From the NCBI GenBank assembly GCA_019638025.1, contig JAHBUO010000004.1, forward strand, positions 1-64,000: 64,000 nucleotides of DNA, written 5' to 3'. The notes under the pieces were generated by a model that was not told the origin of the DNA, made no database searches, and was given only the letters and a program-made list of their open reading frames with translations. This document shows, piece after piece, positions 19,989 through 28,801 of the stretch. This stretch comes from Ignavibacteriaceae bacterium. Lineage in GTDB: Bacteria; Bacteroidota; Ignavibacteria; Ignavibacteriales; Ignavibacteriaceae. The translations under genes were made by a program, and so were the position numbers. Each line of letters starts with the position of its first letter. Within the stretch, counting starts at the first letter, position 1.

Positions 19989-20375
19989 ATGACTGACGAT
20001 AAAAAGGTTTTATTAAATAACCTTGGATATTTATATATCGCTTTCGCTCATTTAACTGATGCTAATTTGCAACAGAGTGAGTTAGAGGCAATCAAATCTA
20101 AGTTAATTGAAAGAGCACCCGACCTCAGTTACGATGAAGTAACTAATCTTCTAGATGATGCTATTCAGTGGTACAATAAAAGTGCAGATGAGCGGTTAAG
20201 AGTTGTGAATACAATTGCCGAAGCGATTCACTATGACATTGAAGAAGCATCAATTAAAATTTCTATTCTTGATGACCTTGTTGCAATTGCCAAGGCAGAC
20301 GGTAATTATCAATTCGAAGAAAAAGCTTTTGTTAATGTTCTAAGCAGTGCTTGGGGAATTGATTACTCAGTGTAA
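19989..20375 (+). CDS. TerB-like helical protein
   Basis: A 128-residue cytoplasmic acidic protein. The C-terminal half (ILDDLVAIAKADGNYQFEEK followed by AFVNVLSSAWGI) carries the alternating pattern of TerB-fold domains, including the conserved A-D-G and the downstream glutamate. TerB domains occur in tellurite-resistance and stress-related proteins and may bind metal, but no ter genes lie nearby. A purine-rich GAAGAGGG precedes the ATG. It is followed 92 bases later by a Lon-like protease gene on the same strand; a functional link is possible but unproven. Confidence 0.65.
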   Translation: MTDDKKVLLNNLGYLYIAFAHLTDANLQQSELEAIKSKLIERAPDLSYDEVTNLLDDAIQWYNKSADERLRVVNTIAEAIHYDIEEASIKISILDDLVAIAKADGNYQFEEKAFVNVLSSAWGIDYSV

Positions 20376-20467
20376 ATCGTTATTGCTGTTATTTGTTAAA
20401 TTCATCATTTTTGTGTTTAGAATTTCGTTCTTCTAGTTAACTTCTTCTTACTAATTGTGGCAGTTAT

Positions 20468-22948
20468 ATGAATCTGAAACATATCTCTAAATTTTCGGAA
20501 TTAAAACCGAAAGACCTTCGCTGGAAATGTAATCCCAATATTTTTAATTTTAAATCTACTGATGAACTTGAACCGATTGAAGGAATACTCGGGCAAGATC
20601 GAGCTATCCGAGCAATCAAACTTGGTATAAATTTGCGTAGCCCCGGTTACAACATTTATATTTCCGGATTATCGGGAACCGGAAAAGCTTCATCAGTAAA
20701 AAAAATTCTCGAAAATATGTCGTTTAATTGCCCGATGCTTTTTGATTATGCATATGTAAATAATTTCCAAAACCCCGATAATCCAACACTTTTAATATTC
20801 GCTGCCGGTGAAGCAAAAGAATTCAAAAGTGAAATGGCAAGTTTGATTGAATTCCTGCAGATGAAAATACCTCAAGCCCTGGAAAGTGAAGCATATATCA
20901 AAAAACGAAAAAAGATATCTGATGCTTGCTCTGAAAAAGAGAAAGAACTTGTTCAAACTTTTGAATCAAAAATAAGTGGGCAAGGGTTCACCTTAGGACA
21001 AATTAAAGTTGATGAGAGCATTCGTCCCGAAGTTTTTCCGATTTACAAAGAGAGAGCTATCCCAATTACTGAACTTGAGAAACTCGTTCTTGACGGTGAG
21101 TTACCTAAGTCGGAGGCAAGAGAAATTTATAGAAAGTATACTGCTTTCCAGAATGAGTTAGTTCAGCTTTTCAAAAAGGGATTAAAACTTAGTCAAAGCA
21201 TGCACAAAGAAGCACAACTACTTGAGCAAAAAGAAGTTGAGGCGATTGTTACTGGTGCGATTACAAATTTTAAAGAAAAGTATTCCGACCCCAAAATACT
21301 CAGCCACCTTACTCAGATTGAAGAGAGCATCTTAGACAATCTTCAAATCTTTAAAGGACAAAAACCAGATGGAGAGACAACTAGCGAAGGCTTCATTATA
21401 GATTACTTTAAAGAATACGAAGTGAATATCATTCTTGATAATTCAAATCAAAAAGAATGTCCCGTGGTTGTTGAGATTTCTCCAAGCTTCACAAATCTAT
21501 TCGGTACAATCGAAAAAGTAAGTGATGGACGCGGAGGATGGTATGCTGATTTTACTAAAATTAAAGCAGGGTCATTACTAAAAGCAAACGGAGGTTACTT
21601 AGTATTAAGCGTTAATTCAGTTTTTGAAGAGCCGGGAGTATGGCGAACTTTAAAGAGAGTTTTAACCCATAGAAAATTAGAAATACAAGACTCAATGAAT
21701 TTCTTCCAAGTTTCCCCTTCAATAATAAAACCGGAACCTATTGATATTGAAACGAAAGTTATTTTAATAGGGAGCTCTACAGTTTATTCTGTTCTTGCAG
21801 AATATGAGTACGATTTCAAAAAGATATTTAAAGTCCGCGCAGAATTTGACCATGAAATAACTAAAACAAACGATGTGATGAAAGAGTATGCGCGAGTTAT
21901 CAAAAGTATGATAAAAGAAGAAAGTTTACTTGAGTTTGATAAATCCGCTATTGCAACATTATTAGAACTTGCCGCTCGTTATGCGGGGCAAAAAGATAAA
22001 TTAACTGCTCGCTTCTCAATGATTGCTGACCTGGCTCGCGAGGCTAATTTTTGGGCTACACAAGATTCACAAAAAACTGTCAATCAAAAACACATTGAAA
22101 CCGCTTATTCATATGCTCGCGAAAGGCATTCGCTGTCGGAAGAGAAAATGTCTGAGATGATAAAAGAAGGATCGTTTCTGATTGATACTAAAGGCGAAAA
22201 AGTTGGTGAAATTAATGGGCTCGCTGTTTACGGAAATGATTTATTTGCATTTGGAAAGCCTTCAAAGATTACTGCAGCTATAGCCCTAGGCAACGGAACT
22301 ATAATAAATGTTGAGCGTGAAGCCGGTATGGCTGGCAGTACTTATAATAAAGGAGTTTTAATTATTTCCGGATATTTTAGAGAAACTTTCGGGCAAGATT
22401 TTCCACTTTCGTTTTCAGCTAATCTTGTGTTTGAACAATCATACGGAATGATTGATGGTGATAGCGCCTCTGCTGCAGAAATTTTTATATTACTCTCTCA
22501 ATTCTCAAACATCCCGATAAAACAGTACATTGCAGTTACCGGCTCTGTAAATCAAAAAGGTGACATTCAACCGATTGGCGGAGTAAATGAAAAAATTGAA
22601 GGCTTCTTTGCAACTTGCAAACTGAAGGGATTAAACGGAAAACAAGGAGTTATTATTCCAACTCAAAATGTGAAAGACTTAATGCTTAATGAAGAAGTGA
22701 TTGCGGCTGTTAAAAAAGGAGATTTTCATATCTACCCTATCAGTCGCATTGAAGAAGGAATTCAAATTCTAACGGGAGTTGTTGCAGGAACAAAAGACAG
22801 CAAGGGCCATTTTGCCCCGGGAACACTATATCATTTAGTCTACGAAAGATTAAAGAAGATGTATCTTTCGGTTAAGCATCCGTTCGATAGACCGAAACCT
22901 AAAAAAGAAGAACCTAAAAAAGTTACAACAAGAGGGAGGAAAAAATGA
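20468..22948 (+). CDS. Lon-like ATP-dependent serine protease (LonB/AAA_32 type)
   Basis: An 826-residue AAA+ protease of the LonB-like group (COG1067 type), distinct from the classical Lon with its N-terminal LAN domain. Walker A is GLSGTGKA with K73 close to the N-terminus. A long helical insertion follows (about 120-300), then the second part of the ATPase module (KANGGYLVLSVNSVFEEPG). The Lon proteolytic domain lies at ~560-775 with the Ser-Lys dyad S666 (DGDSASAAE) and K709 (GGVNEKIEG). The 43-residue spacing equals that of E. coli Lon (S679/K722). The C-terminus is a basic tail (KPKKEEPKKVTTRGRKK). The stop overlaps the pyruvate kinase start by 4 bases. Confidence 0.9.
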   Translation: MNLKHISKFSELKPKDLRWKCNPNIFNFKSTDELEPIEGILGQDRAIRAIKLGINLRSPGYNIYISGLSGTGKASSVKKILENMSFNCPMLFDYAYVNNFQNPDNPTLLIFAAGEAKEFKSEMASLIEFLQMKIPQALESEAYIKKRKKISDACSEKEKELVQTFESKISGQGFTLGQIKVDESIRPEVFPIYKERAIPITELEKLVLDGELPKSEAREIYRKYTAFQNELVQLFKKGLKLSQSMHKEAQLLEQKEVEAIVTGAITNFKEKYSDPKILSHLTQIEESILDNLQIFKGQKPDGETTSEGFIIDYFKEYEVNIILDNSNQKECPVVVEISPSFTNLFGTIEKVSDGRGGWYADFTKIKAGSLLKANGGYLVLSVNSVFEEPGVWRTLKRVLTHRKLEIQDSMNFFQVSPSIIKPEPIDIETKVILIGSSTVYSVLAEYEYDFKKIFKVRAEFDHEITKTNDVMKEYARVIKSMIKEESLLEFDKSAIATLLELAARYAGQKDKLTARFSMIADLAREANFWATQDSQKTVNQKHIETAYSYARERHSLSEEKMSEMIKEGSFLIDTKGEKVGEINGLAVYGNDLFAFGKPSKITAAIALGNGTIINVEREAGMAGSTYNKGVLIISGYFRETFGQDFPLSFSANLVFEQSYGMIDGDSASAAEIFILLSQFSNIPIKQYIAVTGSVNQKGDIQPIGGVNEKIEGFFATCKLKGLNGKQGVIIPTQNVKDLMLNEEVIAAVKKGDFHIYPISRIEEGIQILTGVVAGTKDSKGHFAPGTLYHLVYERLKKMYLSVKHPFDRPKPKKEEPKKVTTRGRKK

Positions 22949-24384
22949 GTATCGATTTTAGTAAAGTGTTCGCCAAAACCAAAATCCTGTGTACACTCGG
23001 ACCAGCTACAAGTTCTAAAGCTATGATTAAACAATTAATGGAATCAGGTCTCGATGGTGTAAGACTTAACTTCTCTCATGGTGATTATAATTTTTATCAA
23101 AACCTCTTCAAAGAAATTCATGATGCATGTATTGAAGAAGATGAGCCTCTTGCAATTCTATTGGATTTACAAGGTCCGAAAATTAGAATTGGAGATTTAT
23201 CCCAAGCAAGCTTTGAAATTTTTACAGGCGACACTCTCGAAATATCTATCGAAGATTTTAAGGGAGATAACAAACGAGTTTCAACATCTTACAAACTTCT
23301 AGTTCAAGATGCAAAAATTGGTGAGCAGATTTTAGTTGATGACGGACTTATACGACTTCGCGTAAAAGATAAAACTCCTACTTCTGTAATTTGTGATATT
23401 GAAAACGGTGGTACATTAAAACCGAAAAAAGGGATGAACCTTCCCGGAATGGAATTATCAACTCCATCGGTAACAGAAAAAGATTTTAGAGACCTCGAAT
23501 TCGCACTTCAGTTTCGAATTGATTTTATTGCTTTATCTTTTGTTAGAAAAGCTATTGATATTAGTCAACTGAAAGAATGGTTAAAACAACGTGGGAAACA
23601 CATTCCCGTAATAGCAAAAATTGAGAAGAAGGAGGCTATTGATAATTTTGAATCAATATTAAAAGTGGCTGATGGAATTATGGTTGCTCGAGGCGATTTA
23701 GGAGTCGAACTTGAACCTCAAGATGTTCCTATAGTCCAAAAACATATAATCAAAAGATGCAATGAAGTTGGTAAGCTTGTAATAACAGCAACTCAAATGT
23801 TTGAATCGATGATTAGTAATCCAATTCCCACAAGAGCAGAAGCTTCTGATGTTGCTAACGCTGTATGGGATGGAACTGACGTTGTAATGTTAAGCGGTGA
23901 AACTTCTGTTGGGAAGTATCCGCTACGAACAGTTGAGATTATGAACAATGTAGTCTTAAAAGCTGAACTTAACGTAAAACAATGTGTCCCGATAAAGTTT
24001 GAAATTCCGTCAATCCTCGAAGAGAATTTGTTTGACTCGATGAACCGCGCTATAGTTGCCATGAGCGAGCAAGTAAATGCTGCTGCAATTGTGGTATTCA
24101 CACATGAAGGAAGAACAGCTCAGAGAATTTCCAAATTCCGACCTAAAGCAAGAATTATTGCAATATCCGATCACTTTGAAACAATGAATAAGCTGTGTTT
24201 AAAGTGGGGAGTTACTTCATTATTTCTCGAAGGGATTAAGAAAGAAGGCATAGCCATCGAAAATGCAAAAAAACTTATTCTTGATAAAAAACATGTTAAA
24301 GCTGGTGATATAGTTATCTTTACAGCCGGAGCTCCCTATTCTGAGAAGAGTAGGGTTAATTGGTTGCGTTTTGAATCGATGTAA
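22945..24384 (+). CDS. pyk: Pyruvate kinase
   Basis: Converts phosphoenolpyruvate and ADP to pyruvate and ATP, the last step of glycolysis. The 479 residues match the family length. Conserved elements are GPATSS near the N-terminus, VRLNFSHG, IPVIAKIEKKEAIDN (the lysine/glutamate of the active site), VARGDLGVEL, ITATQMFESMI and the SGETSVGKYP loop. The C-terminal domain is complete. Its ATG overlaps the stop of the Lon-like protease (ATGA), so both are probably co-translated. A GAGGGAGG ribosome site lies inside the upstream gene's last codons. The stop is only 4 bases from a convergent gene. Confidence 0.97.
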   Translation: MSIDFSKVFAKTKILCTLGPATSSKAMIKQLMESGLDGVRLNFSHGDYNFYQNLFKEIHDACIEEDEPLAILLDLQGPKIRIGDLSQASFEIFTGDTLEISIEDFKGDNKRVSTSYKLLVQDAKIGEQILVDDGLIRLRVKDKTPTSVICDIENGGTLKPKKGMNLPGMELSTPSVTEKDFRDLEFALQFRIDFIALSFVRKAIDISQLKEWLKQRGKHIPVIAKIEKKEAIDNFESILKVADGIMVARGDLGVELEPQDVPIVQKHIIKRCNEVGKLVITATQMFESMISNPIPTRAEASDVANAVWDGTDVVMLSGETSVGKYPLRTVEIMNNVVLKAELNVKQCVPIKFEIPSILEENLFDSMNRAIVAMSEQVNAAAIVVFTHEGRTAQRISKFRPKARIIAISDHFETMNKLCLKWGVTSLFLEGIKKEGIAIENAKKLILDKKHVKAGDIVIFTAGAPYSEKSRVNWLRFESM

Positions 24385-24388
24385 AATT

Positions 24389-26518
24389 CTATCTGAGATA
24401 AATCATTTTATTTACTGCTGATTTAACTCTTTCTGTTTGCTCGGATTTTATTTCAATTCTACAGAAATAAATTCCTGATGAAAGACCTTCAGCATTAAAA
24501 TTAATTTTGTGATTTCCCTGTTGTTTTGCTCCTTGTGAGATATTGCGAACTTCTTTTCCAAGAACATCGAAAATTTTGATTTCAACAAAGGAAGAATTAT
24601 CAAGAGTATATTCAATCGTTGTGCTATTATTAAACGGATTTGGATAATTCTGTTTTAATGAAAAGTTAAAATCGTTCTGCTCTTCTTTTGCAGACAAAAT
24701 ATCTGTAGGATTTTGCCCGCCTGTAGTTGTATGCAGAATCATTCCATTATCACCGAACAGCCACCCTTCACCATCAGGGAAGAAATGAATAAAGTTGATA
24801 TAGTTAGCAATTCCCGTTTTCATCTCTATCCAATTAAATCCACCATCGACTGTACGAAATAATTTTCCATTACTACCGGCAACCCAACCGGTATCAGGAT
24901 TTGAAAATCTAACTGACATCAATTTATTAACAGGAACAAATGCCGTAGTGTCCCAGGTCCAGCCTTGGTCAATTGTTCGCATAACAATTCCATATTTACC
25001 GACCACCCAACCATAAGTCGGATTAATAAATAAAACATGTGTCATATCGTATTGTGGACCCGGTGAATAATCATCAATAATTAACATTCCTAGTGAACCC
25101 ATACGCAACTTTACAAAAACACCCCCATCACCTGCTAAAAAACCAACGGATGTTCGAGTAAATTCCGAAGACCTAATGGCATTATTTATACCAAACTGTG
25201 TTTGATACCAAGATTCTCCGCCATCGCTTGTACGTAACGCCAATCCCATACTTGCAAAAATTCGTCCACCAAGGTGACTTTCGAAGACAATTGAATTGAA
25301 ATCGAGTTGTCCTCCAAGAGTAGTGCTAATTCTTATCCAATCTTCACCACCGTTGGTAGTTCTCAATAATACTCCTTTATTTCCGACTATGTACGCAGTA
25401 TCAGGCTTGAGAAAAACTATTTGATTTAATCGTTCGTTCGTTCCACTATTTTGCTGCACCCAATTAATTCCACCATCTGATGTTTTTAAGATTACACCAT
25501 TGTCCCCAATAACATAAGCTAAAGTTTTACTTCTGAACGCTGCATTAGTAAAGTTTGTAAAAATTCCGGAGGTTTTGAAATTCCAATTCTGTCCTGAATC
25601 AGTTGATTTCAACATTAAACCTTTTTCACCGCAAATCCATGCATCGCCAAAAGAATTATTTCTGATTGCATTCAGCTGAAATGATTGTCCGCTAATATGA
25701 ACTTCCCACATGCTACCAGCGTCGGTTGACTTTAAGATTATTCCTTGACTTCCAACTATCCAAACATCACTTGATGTTAAAAATGCTACATCGTATAACC
25801 ATTTATTTGATGGTGAATTTATTTGTGACCAAGTTACTCCACCATCAGTTGTTAAAAGAATTGTTCCGCTTTTACCTACAACTATTCCGTTGTCTGCATC
25901 TTTAAAACTTAGAGAAGAAAGAATTTCTCCCGTTCCGACTTGTAGAGAATTCCAATTATTCCCTCCATCAACAGTCTTTAAAACTTTGCCGAAACCACCA
26001 ACTGCATAACCTACCGATGAATTAACAAAATTTATTTTCGAAAGTCCTCCGTCAACACTTAAATTACTAACACTCCAGTTTAATCCACCATCTGAAGTTT
26101 TTAGAACGATACCATCTGCGCCAACAATAAATCCATCTGAATTATCAATAAAAGCAATAGAGTAGAGTGATTTTCCGGTTACATTAGGTAGCTCTATCCA
26201 GTTATCACCACCATCTGAAGTTTTGTAAATTTTACCAAATTCAGCACATATAATACCGTTGTTTTCATCAAAGAAATGTAAATCATTAAAATTAACTTGC
26301 GAGTTAATAGTTTTGATTTGCCATGTAGCCCCGCCATCATTCGATTTAATAAAACTTCCACCATCTCCACCGGCAAAAACAAAATTATTGTTCAAAGGAA
26401 AGATTGAGTTAAGCGATTTTCCTTGTGGTAAAGGATTTTGCCAAGAGAAACCAAATTGTCCGTTTAGTTGATAAGAAAACAGAACAACAATTACGCAGAA
26501 TATTTTTATAAATCTCAT
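24389..26518 (-). CDS. T9SS-secreted YCF48/BNR beta-propeller protein
   Basis: A 709-residue secreted protein with signal peptide MRFIKIFCVIVVLFSYQLNG; an upstream TTG is a less likely start. The body consists of ~45-residue repeats each carrying an S/T-x-D-G-G-x-x-W motif (KSNDGGATW, KTSDGGDNW, KTSDGGLNW and so on). Twelve repeats keep the tryptophan and two are degenerate, consistent with 14 blades or two seven-bladed propellers. YCF48/HCF136-type propellers are known from photosystem II assembly, but in this phylum they are common in surface proteins. The C-terminal T9SS domain has NYPNPFNNSTTI and ends NKMIYLR. The role is unknown. Confidence 0.8.
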   Translation of the reverse strand: MRFIKIFCVIVVLFSYQLNGQFGFSWQNPLPQGKSLNSIFPLNNNFVFAGGDGGSFIKSNDGGATWQIKTINSQVNFNDLHFFDENNGIICAEFGKIYKTSDGGDNWIELPNVTGKSLYSIAFIDNSDGFIVGADGIVLKTSDGGLNWSVSNLSVDGGLSKINFVNSSVGYAVGGFGKVLKTVDGGNNWNSLQVGTGEILSSLSFKDADNGIVVGKSGTILLTTDGGVTWSQINSPSNKWLYDVAFLTSSDVWIVGSQGIILKSTDAGSMWEVHISGQSFQLNAIRNNSFGDAWICGEKGLMLKSTDSGQNWNFKTSGIFTNFTNAAFRSKTLAYVIGDNGVILKTSDGGINWVQQNSGTNERLNQIVFLKPDTAYIVGNKGVLLRTTNGGEDWIRISTTLGGQLDFNSIVFESHLGGRIFASMGLALRTSDGGESWYQTQFGINNAIRSSEFTRTSVGFLAGDGGVFVKLRMGSLGMLIIDDYSPGPQYDMTHVLFINPTYGWVVGKYGIVMRTIDQGWTWDTTAFVPVNKLMSVRFSNPDTGWVAGSNGKLFRTVDGGFNWIEMKTGIANYINFIHFFPDGEGWLFGDNGMILHTTTGGQNPTDILSAKEEQNDFNFSLKQNYPNPFNNSTTIEYTLDNSSFVEIKIFDVLGKEVRNISQGAKQQGNHKINFNAEGLSSGIYFCRIEIKSEQTERVKSAVNKMIYLR

Positions 26519-26584
26519 GTATGAACTCAATCAGTTAGAAAAGCAATTTCAATTATTTATAATTAAGAATAAATTAATTTAATA

Positions 26585-27784
26585 TCAAGCATCAAGAAAA
26601 TCGTTTTTTTCGTTATCACGATACTTTCGTTTTTTACTCCCCTCGTAACTCTCGATATTTACTAATACACCCTCTAAATTACCGTTTACAAGTGGAATTC
26701 TTTTCGATGTTCTTAATCCGATATGTTTTCTAAGTGAAACATCACCCATATAAATAAAGGCTGAAGTCCCTTTGCAACTATTTTTTAGAAAATCTCCGAG
26801 CTCTTTATAGAGTAGCTGAACATCTTCAATTTTACCGAGACGAATCCCATAAGGAGGATTGGTAATCAGCGTACCATTTTCAAAACTCTTTATATGTTGA
26901 AATGGTTGCCCGAATATCTCAACATTCTCTGTGTATGGAATCCTTGATAGATTTTCGCGTGCGGTTACAATTACTCTTTGCGAAACATCACTCCCTCTTA
27001 TCAATCCTTTTGGGAGTGGTCTCATCAAACCATCAGCTTCAGATTTAATTTTCTTCCATAATTCCTTTTCAAAATCCGGCAGATAAAAAAATCCGAAATT
27101 TTTACGTAGATACTGAGCGGGGATTCTACAATAACTCATCACAGCTTCGCACAAAATTGTTCCGGAGCCGCACATGCAATCCCAAAGCTGATTTTCCCCA
27201 TCCCAATTACTGATTTTGATTATCGCAGCAGCAAGAGTTTCTTGCATCGGAGCTTCACCTGCTAAAAGTCTATATCCTCGTTTGTGAAGGGAGTCGCCGG
27301 AAGTATCAAGACTTACAATTGCAAAGTTTTTTTCAATATGAAGATTAAAACGAACGTCGGGATTAGAGACATTAACATTGGGGCGTTTACCAAACTTGTC
27401 TCTAAAATAATCAGCTATACCATCTTTTAAGGCTTGAGCAGCATACAATGAATTTGTAATTGTACTTTTGTTTACCGAGGCTGTTATGGCAAAAGTTTTA
27501 TCCACTCCAAAAAACTTTTCCCATTCAATTTCTGATGCTGATTTTATAAGTGCCGAAGGAGTGTGACAACTAAATGAAATAAGTGGTGCTAAAACTCTAG
27601 ATATTAATCTCGATTGATAATTAATTCGATATAATGCTGATTTATCGGCTTCAAAATAGACTCCGCGATAATCAACTTTACAATTAACCGCTCCAAGAGA
27701 TTTCAATTCTTCTTCTGCAAGAGCTTCCATCTGCCCGGGGACTTGAGCATAATATCGATTATTTTTTTGATATAAATATGTCAT
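26585..27784 (-). CDS. THUMP-domain RNA methyltransferase (RlmL/Trm14-like)
   Basis: A 399-residue class I SAM-dependent methyltransferase, probably forming N2-methylguanosine in 23S rRNA or tRNA. Residues ~5-155 form the ferredoxin-like/THUMP RNA-binding module (AEEELKSLGA). KRGYRLLAGEAPMQETLAA marks the start of the catalytic domain, WDCMCGSGTILCEA is the SAM-binding motif I, and TNPPYGIRLG is the N-P-P-Y catalytic motif of exocyclic-amine methyltransferases. The C-terminal rRNA methyltransferase domain of E. coli RlmKL is absent, as in most Gram-positive and Bacteroidota homologues. It lies upstream of the T9SS propeller gene with a 66-base gap. Confidence 0.85.
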   Translation of the reverse strand: MTYLYQKNNRYYAQVPGQMEALAEEELKSLGAVNCKVDYRGVYFEADKSALYRINYQSRLISRVLAPLISFSCHTPSALIKSASEIEWEKFFGVDKTFAITASVNKSTITNSLYAAQALKDGIADYFRDKFGKRPNVNVSNPDVRFNLHIEKNFAIVSLDTSGDSLHKRGYRLLAGEAPMQETLAAAIIKISNWDGENQLWDCMCGSGTILCEAVMSYCRIPAQYLRKNFGFFYLPDFEKELWKKIKSEADGLMRPLPKGLIRGSDVSQRVIVTARENLSRIPYTENVEIFGQPFQHIKSFENGTLITNPPYGIRLGKIEDVQLLYKELGDFLKNSCKGTSAFIYMGDVSLRKHIGLRTSKRIPLVNGNLEGVLVNIESYEGSKKRKYRDNEKNDFLDA

Positions 27785-27858
27785 TCGAATACTGAATTCT
27801 TTTTAAAAATTAAGATGCAATATAACGAATGTTTGGTCGGCAGATGGAAATAAATAAA

Positions 27859-28170
27859 TCAGTTTAAAGAAAACTGAGGAAATCCTATTGCAGAAGTATT
27901 GTGGAAGTTAAGTTTAAATATCTCATAAGAAATATAATCGTAAATCGGGAACTGACTAAGTAAATCTTCTACTTGAATTTCCGATTCACAAGTAGCAATA
28001 AGCCAAAGTTTTCTTCTTTCAAGTGATAAAGAATACGAGCGGATTTTTCCGAGTTGCACTAATCTATCAACTGCAATACGCTGATGAGGAATTTTCGAAA
28101 CGAAATCATCCGTCATTGCACTTGGCAATTGAATTTCAACCATAAAATCATACATAATTAAATTTTCCAT
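27859..28170 (-). CDS. Small protein resembling muconolactone isomerase-like/YciI-type fold
   Basis: A 103-residue cytoplasmic protein. The pattern MYDFMVEIQLP...RIAVDRLVQLGKIRSYSLSLERRKLWLIATCE is that of a dimeric alpha/beta (ferredoxin-like) barrel as in muconolactone delta-isomerase-like domains. No aromatic-degradation genes are nearby, so that enzymatic role is not supported. The start is either 28170 or the ATG at 28155 (MYDFMVE); neither has a clear ribosome site. It lies 74 bases upstream of the methyltransferase gene on the same strand. Confidence 0.55.
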   Translation of the reverse strand: MENLIMYDFMVEIQLPSAMTDDFVSKIPHQRIAVDRLVQLGKIRSYSLSLERRKLWLIATCESEIQVEDLLSQFPIYDYISYEIFKLNFHNTSAIGFPQFSLN

Positions 28171-28358
28171 AATCTTAACACAAAAATAAAAAAAATCTAA
28201 ACATCCGAATGTAGAAATATTTTGCTCTACTTTTATAACTACTCAAACTTTAAAAAAGTTTCTTATTCAGATTATCGACAAAAAATTGTAAAACTTGAGC
28301 TATTGCATTCTTCTTCAATTTGATTAGTTTTGAGAGTGTTACATAAAAGGAGGTTTTA

Positions 28359-28760
28359 ATGGATTCTATGTCAATAAACATTTTTGCTGTTGCAATTACA
28401 TCATTAGTAACTTTTGCTGTTGGAAGTCTTTGGTATTCGGTTCTATTCGGTAAAGTTTGGATGAAAGAGAATGGCTTTTCAGAAGAGGACTTCAAAGATG
28501 TAAATATGTTCAAAGTAATGGGTGGGGCTTATATTCTGTCACTAATAATCTGCTACAATCTTGCAGCATTCTTGGGTCCTGAGCCAAATTTTATTATGGG
28601 AATGATTTATGGATTTCTAACCGGTGCCGGTTGGGTTTCGACTTCAATTGGAATAATGTTTTTATATGAAAAGAAATCCATAAAACTATTTTTAATACAT
28701 GCCGGTTACAATACTCTTACTTATACTATTATGGGTGGAATACTTGGTGTGTGGAAGTAA
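28359..28760 (+). CDS. DUF1761 family membrane protein
   Basis: A 133-residue integral membrane protein with four predicted segments. The N-terminal INIFAVAITSLVTFAVGSLWYSVLFGKVW contains the W-Y-S-x-L-F-G-K motif characteristic of DUF1761. The C-terminus ends in a short hydrophobic hairpin (YTIMGGILGVWK). The ATG has an AAGGAGG ribosome site 6 bases upstream. No function is established for the family. It is followed 41 bases later by an exported hydrolase gene on the same strand. Confidence 0.8.
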   Translation: MDSMSINIFAVAITSLVTFAVGSLWYSVLFGKVWMKENGFSEEDFKDVNMFKVMGGAYILSLIICYNLAAFLGPEPNFIMGMIYGFLTGAGWVSTSIGIMFLYEKKSIKLFLIHAGYNTLTYTIMGGILGVWK

Positions 28761-28801
28761 TCTGACAATAACTATTTATAAATTTACTTTCGTATTATAA
28801 A

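Noticed and set aside
24389-26518. Tandem DNA repeat array or CRISPR-like array in the propeller gene
   Set aside because: The recurring CCACCATC-rich segments are codons for the D-G-G-x-x-W protein repeats, with diverged intervening sequence and no spacer structure.
28250-28513. Minus-strand 87-codon open frame overlapping the DUF1761 gene
   Set aside because: It runs antisense through the ribosome site and start of a well-supported gene and has no ribosome site or recognisable protein pattern.
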